Shown piece by piece: positions 1 to 5,573 of a stretch of DNA of 7,160 bases. The translations under genes were made by a program, and so were the position numbers. Source of the stretch: a bacterium (GTDB lineage: Bacteria > Elusimicrobiota > Elusimicrobia > UBA1565 > UBA9628). The notes below the pieces were generated by a model. It worked only from the letters and a program-made list of their open reading frames with translations, ran no database searches and was not told the DNA's origin. Location of the stretch: NCBI GenBank assembly GCA_021790955.1, contig JAJYFI010000079.1, positions 1-7,160 on the forward strand. The letters run 5' to 3'. Numbering within the stretch: the stretch's first letter is position 1; each line of letters begins with the position of its first letter.

Positions 1-837
1 GTCGTTCAGGAAGGTCCCATCGAGGGGGCCGTCGTCACGACGGGCTACGTCACGCCCCTCAATCGCGTCGAGCTCAAGCCTCCCACCTCCGGGCGCATCG
101 ACGTCCTGCGCGTTAAAGAGGGTGATGCCGTGCGCCAGGGGCAGATCGTGGCGGAAATGAGCTCGACATCCCGCGCCGCGATCCTGGACGCCGCCAGGGC
201 CCTGGGGCCGAGCGAGCTCAAAAAATGGCAGGACGCCTACAAGCCCACCCCCATCGTGGCGCCGATCGGCGGGGTCATCATCCTCAAGAACGTCGTCGTC
301 GGACAAACGATCGACCAAGCGACGGTCGTCTACGCGATGGCCGACAAGCTCATCGTCATCGCCCAGGTGGACGAGTCCGATATCGGGCACGTGCGCATCG
401 GCCAGCGCGCCCGCGTGGTGCTGGATTCCTACCCGGACCGGCCTGTCGAGGGGCGCGTCTTCGACATCCTCTACGAGGGCACGAACGTGGCCAATGTCAT
501 CACGTACAACGTGAAGATCGCCCCGGTCAAGACGCCGTCCTTTTTCCGGTCGCAGATGACGGCCAATATTTCCATCATCTACAAGACGGCCGGGAAGGCG
601 CTCCTGGTTCCGTCGATCGCCGTCAAGGCCGGCGAGGACCAGGAGCGCTATGTCCTGGTCCCGGGCCCCGACGGAGCCCCGGCGCGGCGCGCGGTCGAGA
701 TCGGCATCGAAGGCGATTCCCAGGACCAAGTGCTCTCAGGGCTGTCCCGGGGGGATGTCGTCATCGTTTCTAAGAAGTACGTCCCCCAGAAGGAGACCGC
801 GACGAGCCCGCTTTCCTTCGGGCGCAAGAAGAAATAG
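1..837 (+). CDS. HlyD/MacA-type periplasmic adaptor (membrane fusion protein), 5' end missing
   Basis: The frame is open from the first base, so the gene starts upstream of the window; 278 residues are visible. Visible residues about 13-53 (GYVTPLNR..., then SGRIDVLRVKEGDAVRQGQ) form the first half of a biotinyl/lipoyl-like domain. The second half is at about 82-112 (TPIVAPIGGVI, VVVGQTI). A beta-barrel follows at about 116-195 (VDESDIGHVRIGQRARV, FFRSQMTANISI), then a membrane-proximal domain at about 196-260 (LLVPSIAV, LSGLSRGDVVIVS) and a basic tail ending in KKK. Such proteins link an inner-membrane transporter to the cell exterior or to an outer-membrane channel. The MacB-type gene 11 bases downstream is the obvious partner. 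Oddity: only about 30 residues separate the lipoyl halves, far too short for the long helical hairpin that MacA and AcrA use to reach TolC. The GTG at 130 lies inside the lipoyl domain and is not the real start. The family call is secure; the transported substrate is unknown. Confidence 0.92.
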   Translation, partial: VVQEGPIEGAVVTTGYVTPLNRVELKPPTSGRIDVLRVKEGDAVRQGQIVAEMSSTSRAAILDAARALGPSELKKWQDAYKPTPIVAPIGGVIILKNVVVGQTIDQATVVYAMADKLIVIAQVDESDIGHVRIGQRARVVLDSYPDRPVEGRVFDILYEGTNVANVITYNVKIAPVKTPSFFRSQMTANISIIYKTAGKALLVPSIAVKAGEDQERYVLVPGPDGAPARRAVEIGIEGDSQDQVLSGLSRGDVVIVSKKYVPQKETATSPLSFGRKKK

Positions 838-848
838 CTTTTGCGCCG

Positions 849-2792
849 ATGCCCCTCATCGAGGTCCGCGAGCTGACGAAGACCTACCGCGTGGACGGGA
901 CCGCGGTCCCCGTGCTCAAGGGGATCGGCTTGTCGATTGAGGAGGGGGAATTCGTCGCCATCGTCGGCCGCTCCGGCTCCGGCAAGTCGACTTTGCTGCA
1001 GATCCTCGGCTTGCTCGATCGGCCCAGCTCCGGCCGCTACCTCCTGGCGGGACGGGACACCGCGGCCTTGGACGACGAGGAGACGGCGTTTCTGCGCTCG
1101 CGGACGATCGGCTTTGTCTTCCAAATGTTCAATCTCCTTGCGCGCACGAGCGCCCTCGAGAACGTCGCGCTTCCCATGGTGTACGCCGGCCGTCCCGACC
1201 GGCTGGAGAGGTCGAGGGAACTGCTGGGCTTGGTGGGGCTCTCCGACCGCCTCGATCACGCGCCGAGCCAGCTTTCGGGCGGCCAGCAGCAGCGCGTGGC
1301 GATCGCGAGGGCGCTCGCGAACGCGCCGCGCATCATTTTCGCGGACGAGCCCACGGGAAACCTCGCCACCGAGCAGGCGGACGAGATCATGCGCCAGTTG
1401 GAGGCGCTCAACGCCCGGGGCCTGACCGTCATCGTCGTGACCCACGACCCCGAGATCGCCGCCCACGCGGGGAGGGTCCTGCATATCAAGGACGGCCTGC
1501 TCGAAAAGGACGTCATGAGCGCCGGGCGCCGGGCGCCGGCCCCCGTGGCGCGAGAGGCGCCGCCGGTCCAGATCGCGCGGCCTCCCTTCAGCCTCGCGGC
1601 CTTCGCCGAGTACGCCAGGAGCGCCCTGCGCGCGACCGCCGCGAACAAGACGCGGAGCTTCCTGTCCATCCTGGGCATTTTGATCGGCGTCGGGGCCGTG
1701 ATCGCGATGCTCGCGATCGGACGCGGCGCGCAGAAAGCGATGGAGGCCCGCATCCGCAGCCTGGGCTCCAATCTCATCATCGTCTACGCGACGGCCGGCT
1801 CCGCGGGGCCCCATGGCTTCCAGCCCATCACCTGGGGCGACGTGAGGGCGTTGTCCAAGCTTCCTCACGTCACGGCGGTCGATCCGAACTCCAACGGCCA
1901 AGTGCGCGTCGTCTACGGCAATAAGAACGCCGACACCTCGGTCGACGGCGTGACGCCCGCCTATCCGGCCATGCACGACGCGCATCCCTACTACGGACGA
2001 TTTTTCACCGAGGCCGAGAATCTCCGGATGGCGCGCGTGGCGCTTCTCGGCCAAACGGTAGTGAACGAACTCTTCGGGCATGCCGATCCTTTGGGGAAGA
2101 CCATCACCCTCAACCGTATCGGCTTCAAGGTGATCGGCATCATGCCGGCGAAAGGGGCGTCGGGATTTCGCGATCAGGACGACGTCATCATCGTTCCGTT
2201 GATGACGGCTCTCCGAAGGGTCCTCGGGCAAACTTATCCCTTCATGGTTTACGTCCAATGCGACGACGAAAGCGCGGTCTCCGGAGTCACGGCGGCCGTC
2301 CACGCCCTTTGGCAGAGGCGCCATCACATTTTGCCCCAACAGGGCGACAACCTGGTCGTGCGCGACCTCACCAGCATCAAGGAGCTTCTCTCGGGGACCT
2401 CCAAGACCATGACCTTGCTCCTTGGCATCGTGGCGGCGATCTCGCTTTTGGTCGGAGGCATCGGCATCATGAACATCATGCTGGTCTCGGTTTCCGAGCG
2501 CACGAGGGAGATCGGGCTCAGGAAGGCGATCGGGGCCTCCCGGCGCGCCGTGCTTCTGCAGTTTCTCATCGAATCGACGATCCTGTCGTTTCTGGGGGGC
2601 TTGGCCGGGATTGCGCTTGGCTGGTCGGTCGCCTTCGGCATGTCCCACTTCGCGGGCTGGGCCGCGATCGTGTCTCCAGAGTCGGTCATGCTCGCCTTCG
2701 GCTTCTCGGTCGGCGTCGGGATCCTCTTCGGGTTCTGGCCCGCCCGCAAGGCGTCGCTGTTGTCCCCGATCGAGGCGCTGCGCTATGAATAG
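849..2792 (+). CDS. macB: MacB-type ABC transporter, fused ATPase and permease
   Basis: The protein has 647 residues, essentially the length of E. coli MacB. The N-terminal ATPase (about 1-225) has Walker A GRSGSGKST at 40-48, the Q-loop Gln92, signature LSGGQ at 142-146, Walker B IIFADEP at 162-168 with catalytic Glu167, and the H-loop His199. A Pro/Ala/Arg-rich linker (about 224-250) leads to the first membrane helix at about 270-292. A large periplasmic MacB-core domain (about 295-515) follows, then three helices near 520-545, 572-598 and 611-632, with the FtsX-type motif SERTREIGLRKAIGA at 549-563. It acts as a dimer in the inner membrane and uses ATP hydrolysis to drive export through the adaptor encoded just upstream. 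The ATG lies 11 bases after the adaptor stop; no strong ribosome site precedes it, so translational coupling is likely. Oddity: the D-loop reads GNLATEQ, with Ala173 where Asp is usual. The substrate cannot be read from sequence, and macB is used as a family label only. Confidence 0.95.
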   Translation: MPLIEVRELTKTYRVDGTAVPVLKGIGLSIEEGEFVAIVGRSGSGKSTLLQILGLLDRPSSGRYLLAGRDTAALDDEETAFLRSRTIGFVFQMFNLLARTSALENVALPMVYAGRPDRLERSRELLGLVGLSDRLDHAPSQLSGGQQQRVAIARALANAPRIIFADEPTGNLATEQADEIMRQLEALNARGLTVIVVTHDPEIAAHAGRVLHIKDGLLEKDVMSAGRRAPAPVAREAPPVQIARPPFSLAAFAEYARSALRATAANKTRSFLSILGILIGVGAVIAMLAIGRGAQKAMEARIRSLGSNLIIVYATAGSAGPHGFQPITWGDVRALSKLPHVTAVDPNSNGQVRVVYGNKNADTSVDGVTPAYPAMHDAHPYYGRFFTEAENLRMARVALLGQTVVNELFGHADPLGKTITLNRIGFKVIGIMPAKGASGFRDQDDVIIVPLMTALRRVLGQTYPFMVYVQCDDESAVSGVTAAVHALWQRRHHILPQQGDNLVVRDLTSIKELLSGTSKTMTLLLGIVAAISLLVGGIGIMNIMLVSVSERTREIGLRKAIGASRRAVLLQFLIESTILSFLGGLAGIALGWSVAFGMSHFAGWAAIVSPESVMLAFGFSVGVGILFGFWPARKASLLSPIEALRYE

Positions 2793-2796
2793 AGAC

Positions 2797-2811
2797 AAAG
2801 CGGCCGCTTTT
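2797..2811. terminator. Perfect palindrome between convergent genes, possible small bidirectional terminator
   Basis: AAAGCGGCCGCTTT (2797-2810) is a perfect 14-base palindrome lying between the macB stop (2790-2792) and the stop of the convergent - strand gene (2810-2812). It can form a 5-bp stem AAAGC/GCTTT with a GGCC loop, followed on the + strand by a T run (2808-2811) and on the - strand by the equivalent one. The position suits a bidirectional terminator, but the stem is short and the T tract only four bases, so the assignment is tentative. Confidence 0.3.
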
Positions 2812-3202
2812 ACCTGAGAAGCTTGAGGAAGACGAAGGAAGCCGCGACTTGGCCCGCCCAGAAGAGGAACATCCACTTGATGAGCTCGGCCTTCGTTTCG
2901 GCGAATTCGGCTCTCATGGCGGCGATATCGCCCTTCAATTCGGTTCTGAGGCCCGCGATGTCGCCCTTCAATTCGGCCCTGAGGCCCGCAATGTCGCCTT
3001 TCAATTCGGCCCTGAAACCGGCGATGTCGGTCTTAAGCTCGGCCTTGACCTCGGTCAAGCGCCTCTCGAATCGTCCCTCGGCTAGTTCCAACACGGTTTT
3101 TTGGCCGCGCTCTTCCATTTTATCGAGGATGCGGACCAGCGCCTCCGCGCCCTCCTCCGTCAGCTTGTCCCGAAGAATTTTCGGGACGTTCACGACAGCC
3201 AT
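2810..3202 (-). CDS. Small coiled-coil protein with C-terminal membrane anchor (DUF1640/CCDC90-like)
   Basis: The protein has 130 residues. An N-terminal helical segment (1-50; KILRDKLTEEGAEALVRIL, then GRFERRLTEVK) is followed by a coiled coil of four 11-residue units at 54-97 (type AELKGDIAGLR), a short helix (AEFAETKAELIKW), and a hydrophobic C-terminal segment at about 109-128 (WMFLFWAGQVAASFVFLKLL). This layout of charged N-terminal helix, 11-residue repeats and IKWMFLFW-type anchor is seen in small bacterial proteins related to the DUF1640/CCDC90 group, whose bacterial function is not established. The start is supported by a strong Shine-Dalgarno sequence six bases upstream. It converges on macB with 17 bases between the stops and is probably transcribed alone from the intergenic region at 3203-3439. 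The protein probably oligomerises through the coil at the inner membrane, which is inference. Reality of the gene is likely; its role is unknown. Confidence 0.85.
   Translation of the reverse strand: MAVVNVPKILRDKLTEEGAEALVRILDKMEERGQKTVLELAEGRFERRLTEVKAELKTDIAGFRAELKGDIAGLRAELKGDIAGLRTELKGDIAAMRAEFAETKAELIKWMFLFWAGQVAASFVFLKLLR
2912..3043 (-). repeat. Four tandem 33-bp units encoding 11-residue coiled-coil repeats
   Basis: Four contiguous 33-base units (2912-2944, 2945-2977, 2978-3010, 3011-3043) encode AELKTDIAGFR, AELKGDIAGLR, AELKGDIAGLR and TELKGDIAAMR in protein order, residues 54-97 of the - strand gene. The two central units match at 30 of 33 bases, and the three differences (Arg aga/agg, Ile atc/att, Lys aag/aaa) are all synonymous. 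An 11-residue period suggests a hendecad, near-straight or right-handed coiled coil. Copy number may vary between strains. Confidence 0.9.
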
Positions 3203-3208
3203 AGCATA

Positions 3209-3215
3209 CCTCCCC
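3209..3215 (-). promoter_or_regulatory. Ribosome binding site GGGGAGG for the coiled-coil gene
   Basis: On the - strand GGGGAGG lies six bases before the ATG at 3202-3200. This is the clearest Shine-Dalgarno match in the intergenic region, and it fixes the start of the 130-residue protein. Confidence 0.75.
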
Positions 3216-3265
3216 GATCCTGCCGCGTCAACGACTCGTCTTGACTCCGTCTTTTCGCCTCATCT

Positions 3266-3294
3266 TTTATACGTTCCCGGGGCCTGTTTTGTTC
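3266..3294 (-). promoter_or_regulatory. Possible promoter for the coiled-coil gene
   Basis: Read on the - strand, TATAAA at 3271-3266 matches the sigma-70 type -10 consensus at five of six positions. It lies about 60 bases before the start codon, and no good -35 box accompanies it. The same AT-rich patch read on the + strand follows TTGACT (3241-3246) by about 18 bases (TTTTAT, 3265-3270), so a divergent + strand promoter could overlap it. Both are weak matches in an otherwise GC-rich region. Confidence 0.25.
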
Positions 3295-3335
3295 CCGTTC
3301 CCGGCCCGTGACGGGGCAGGGCGCTCCTGGATTTA

Positions 3336-3341
3336 TATACT
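3336..3341 (+). promoter_or_regulatory. Possible -10 element upstream of the PAP2-transpeptidase operon
   Basis: TATACT, set in an AT-rich patch that stands out from the GC-rich background, matches the -10 consensus TATAAT at five of six positions. It would give a leader of about 90 bases before the GTG at 3440. No recognisable -35 hexamer sits 16-18 bases upstream, so this is only a candidate. Confidence 0.25.
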
Positions 3342-3439
3342 ACGTCGTGGCCCGATCAACGACGCGCCGGCGCATGAAGCAGGCCTTCAAGAATAGGCCA
3401 TGAGACTCGGAGAAAGAAGCTGAGGGCCGTCCACCGACC

Positions 3440-4762
3440 GTGATCAACAGTTTGCTGCGTTGGGACACCAGGGCCTTCGTCCTCGTCAATGAGCGCCTCC
3501 ACGCCCGGCTCCTTGATTCCTTCATGGCGCTGACGTCGAGCGGGCCCTTCTGGATCCTCGTCCTCGGCGCCTTGGGAGCCTGGCTGTGGTGCTTCGAAGG
3601 AGATCGGGGCCGCCGGACGATCGCGAAAGCGGGGCTGGGGGCGGCCTTGGCCTATTTAACCGAGCATCTGATCAAATTATGGATCAAGCGCCCGCGCCCC
3701 CTCTTGGCGGTTCCCGGAGCGCGGCTCCTTCTGGAGTTCAAGCAGTCGCCTTCTTTCCCTTCCGGACACGCGACGGTCGCGTTCGCGATCGCGCTCACGG
3801 CCGCCAGGTTCTACCCGCGCCGCGCCCTGGCTTGGCTCCTCTGGGCGCTGCTTGTCTCCTACACGCGCGTCTACGTGGGGGAGCATTATCCCCTCGACGT
3901 TCTGGGCGGGGCGATGCTGGGGATCGCCGTGGCGGCGCTCTCGTGGTTGATCCCCGTGGAGTCGATCCTGCGCCGGCTTCGACAGAGGCTTCTCGAAAGC
4001 CTCCCCGAACCCCAACGCGCGCTTTCCATGGCGGCTGGAGCCGCCGCGATCTTCGCCGCCGCCATTTACGCGACGGCGACGTCCGCCTGGCGTCTGGATG
4101 AGAGCTCAAAACGGCTCGACGCGCAGTCGGCGGCGCTGGGCGCCCAAGCGAGGGAGCTCAGGCGCCTCACCGACGGGGTTCTCGCCCAGTCGCGGGAGAT
4201 GGAATTTTTGCAGGGGTTGCCGAATCTTCTCCCGAAGGACAAGGGATACCTGCGCACGCAGAAGGCGATCCTCGACGACGTCGCGGCGATCGAAAGGAAG
4301 CTCTCCTCCAAGCTCAAGAACCGCCTCTACCTGGTCATCGATTCAAAAGTCAACAAGCTCTACGTCAAGAAAGGCTTCGTCTCCCTGTGGGAGGCCGACT
4401 GCTCCGTGGGGCGAGGCAATTTCCTCCATGATAAAAAAACCGGCCGGCGCTGGCAGTTCGCGACGCCGCGCGGGGAATTTCACGTGCTCGCGAAGGCGAA
4501 GGACCCGATGTGGAAGCGCCCCGATTGGGCCTTCGTGGAATCCCGCGAGCCCATTCCTCCGCCGGATGATCCCTCCCGCTATGTGCGCGGGGCTCTCGGC
4601 CAGTATGTGCTGAGCCTGGGCGACGGCTATCTCATCCACGGGCTCAAAAACGAAAAGCTCCTCGGGCGCGCGAGCTCCCACGGCTGCGTCCGCGTCGGGG
4701 CGGATGATTTGAAAAAGCTCTATGATACGATCCCTCTGGGAACGCTGGTCTTCATTTTTTAA
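3440..4762 (+). CDS. PAP2 lipid phosphatase fused to a periplasmic L,D-transpeptidase (YkuD)
   Basis: The protein has 440 residues. The N-terminal PAP2 domain (about 1-172) carries the full acid-phosphatase signature: K79-x6-R86P87, PSGH at 107-110, and R143-x5-H149-x3-D153. Hydrophobic segments lie near 36-52, 62-78, 108-122, 128-146 and 153-171. An Arg-rich, probably cytoplasmic loop (172-195) precedes another membrane helix (about 196-216). A helical, probably coiled-coil, stalk (about 217-295) leads to a YkuD domain (about 296-440) with His400-Gly401 and the catalytic SHGCVR at 413-418 (Cys416). The topology places both active sites in the periplasm. The likely roles are dephosphorylation of undecaprenyl pyrophosphate or another lipid phosphate, and 3-3 cross-linking of peptidoglycan or attachment of proteins to it. 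The start is a GTG, the only start codon after the in-frame stop at 3401, with a poor ribosome site; the N-terminal WDTRAFVLVNE segment is normal for PAP2 proteins and supports it. The 3' end overlaps the next gene by 41 bases if that gene starts at 4722. Confidence 0.92.
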   Translation: MINSLLRWDTRAFVLVNERLHARLLDSFMALTSSGPFWILVLGALGAWLWCFEGDRGRRTIAKAGLGAALAYLTEHLIKLWIKRPRPLLAVPGARLLLEFKQSPSFPSGHATVAFAIALTAARFYPRRALAWLLWALLVSYTRVYVGEHYPLDVLGGAMLGIAVAALSWLIPVESILRRLRQRLLESLPEPQRALSMAAGAAAIFAAAIYATATSAWRLDESSKRLDAQSAALGAQARELRRLTDGVLAQSREMEFLQGLPNLLPKDKGYLRTQKAILDDVAAIERKLSSKLKNRLYLVIDSKVNKLYVKKGFVSLWEADCSVGRGNFLHDKKTGRRWQFATPRGEFHVLAKAKDPMWKRPDWAFVESREPIPPPDDPSRYVRGALGQYVLSLGDGYLIHGLKNEKLLGRASSHGCVRVGADDLKKLYDTIPLGTLVFIF

Positions 4763-5573
4763 GGGCGAAGGAGGGCCGTGGCTGCTGCCCGCCCCGCGGG
4801 GCTGGGCGCTGTTCGCCGGGCTTTGCGCCGCCGCGGGACTTGTGTCCGCCGAGGAATGGCTGCGGGCCTACGCGGCGCAAAGCGCCCGAGCGCTGGCGCG
4901 GGTCGAGGACTATCGCAAACAAGCCTCGCAGGCGCGCGCGGAATTCAAGTCCTTCGCCCGGCTCAAGGCGCAGGGAGTCGGGCGCTTCAAGAAGGGGTTG
5001 TCGAGCCTCGCTCAATCGCGGCGAAGCCTTTTTGAAGCCGGCATCGAGATACAGGACGAAAAAAGAGTTTTGGAGAAGGTTTGGGAGATCGCGAGCACCT
5101 ACATCGCCATCGACGTCCCTGGCCGCCAGATCCGGCTCATGAGGGGGGATCAGGCCCTCCAGACCTTCCCGATCGCTTATGCCCCGCCGGCCGCGTTCGG
5201 CCAGGAAAAGGCGGTTCTGGCGAATTTCGCGCGGGTCGTGTCCAAGGAGCGCTTTGCCGCTCCCGAGAGAGGGCAATATGTCGAGGCGAACGGAAGGCTC
5301 CTATGGCAGCCGCCGCAGGTGGGGAGCTCCCGCCGCGCCAACGCCCTTGGGGCGTACGTCCTGTTCACGGACGGCCCCTTGATTGTTCACGGCCCGCCCA
5401 AGAGCCGTCCCGACCACGAGGCCTTTGCCCACGATTGCCTGGGTCTTTCTCTCTATGCCGCGGCGAAGCTCTTTGCGGGGAGCTACATCGGGACCCGCGT
5501 GGTCTTCGATCCCCCGCTGGCTTTCCTGAAGCCGGCTCCGCCGGCGCGGAGCGGGAAGAGGAAGCGCCGATGA
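4722..5573 (+). CDS. Membrane-anchored YkuD-like protein with altered active-site motif
   Basis: The protein has 283 residues from the ATG at 4722. A basic N-terminus precedes one membrane helix (about 28-44, WALFAGLCAAAGLVSAEEW). A charged helical, probably coiled-coil, region (about 46-122) is followed by a YkuD-like domain (about 126-265; YIAIDVPGRQIRLM, then LIVHGPP) and a very basic tail (GKRKRR). The anchor, stalk and YkuD order is that of the C-terminal half of the upstream gene, so the two look like diverged tandem relatives. The His223-Gly224 motif, His237 and the presumed nucleophile Cys239 are present. However, the usual [S/T]HGC[V/I/L]R reads AHDCLGLS (236-243), with Gly replaced by Asp and Arg by Gly. 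It could be an active enzyme with changed specificity or a non-catalytic peptidoglycan-binding partner. The start is uncertain: a good AGGAGGG sits 60 bases into the frame, with in-frame CTG codons at 4782 and 4785 but no ATG, GTG or TTG. Four bases overlap the next gene. Confidence 0.85.
   Translation: MIRSLWERWSSFFKGEGGPWLLPAPRGWALFAGLCAAAGLVSAEEWLRAYAAQSARALARVEDYRKQASQARAEFKSFARLKAQGVGRFKKGLSSLAQSRRSLFEAGIEIQDEKRVLEKVWEIASTYIAIDVPGRQIRLMRGDQALQTFPIAYAPPAAFGQEKAVLANFARVVSKERFAAPERGQYVEANGRLLWQPPQVGSSRRANALGAYVLFTDGPLIVHGPPKSRPDHEAFAHDCLGLSLYAAAKLFAGSYIGTRVVFDPPLAFLKPAPPARSGKRKRR
4769..4775 (+). promoter_or_regulatory. Internal Shine-Dalgarno AGGAGGG that questions the start of the second YkuD gene
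   Basis: AGGAGGG lies just after the stop of the PAP2-YkuD gene (4760-4762). The in-frame codon at proper distance is CTG (4782, about seven bases away). The GTG at 4778 is too close and in the wrong frame. Initiation at CTG would remove the 41-base overlap and give about 263 residues, keeping the membrane helix. The ATG at 4722 has no convincing ribosome site. Confidence 0.45.
5556..5562 (+). promoter_or_regulatory. Ribosome binding site AAGAGGA for the DUF255 gene
   Basis: AAGAGGA ends seven bases before the ATG at 5570, inside the 3' end of the preceding gene. Together with the ATGA stop/start overlap (5570-5573) it supports this start and translational coupling. Confidence 0.7.

Larger units (their letters stand above)
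3203..3439. other. Divergent intergenic region
   Basis: These 237 bases separate the - strand coiled-coil gene from the + strand PAP2 operon. Two AT-rich patches (3261-3272 and 3331-3342) hold the only promoter-like hexamers. GTTCCCG occurs three times (3273-3279, 3291-3297, 3297-3303), the last two sharing one base. A short inverted repeat GGCCT/AGGCC (3382-3386 and 3395-3399, eight-base loop) lies in the leader. I see no riboswitch or tRNA-like fold. Confidence 0.5.

Noticed and set aside
648..2876. Very long open frame (742 codons) on the - strand opposite macB
   Set aside because: It lies antisense to a clear, full-motif MacB gene. Its product is rich in Arg, Asp, Gly, His and Pro with no recognisable domain, as expected from the complement of a GC-rich coding frame.
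3374..3403. Nine-codon open frame MKQAFKNRP in frame with, and upstream of, the GTG start at 3440, containing a GGCCT/AGGCC inverted repeat
   Set aside because: It could be a leader peptide, but no Shine-Dalgarno precedes it, the stem is only five pairs, and there is no run of regulatory codons; chance is the simpler explanation.
3340..3525. 61-codon - strand open frame in the divergent intergenic region
   Set aside because: It overlaps the start of the PAP2 gene antisense, has Arg/Ser-rich composition, no ribosome site and no family resemblance.
3776..3796. GCGATCGC-like octamers recurring in the window, resembling HIP1 elements
   Set aside because: They fall inside coding sequence at Ala-Ile or Ile-Ala codons favoured by GC-rich codon use, and show no regular spacing.
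4751..4762. T-rich run as a terminator after the PAP2-YkuD gene
   Set aside because: No GC-rich hairpin lies immediately upstream, and the next gene overlaps or follows within 20 bases, so termination here is unlikely.
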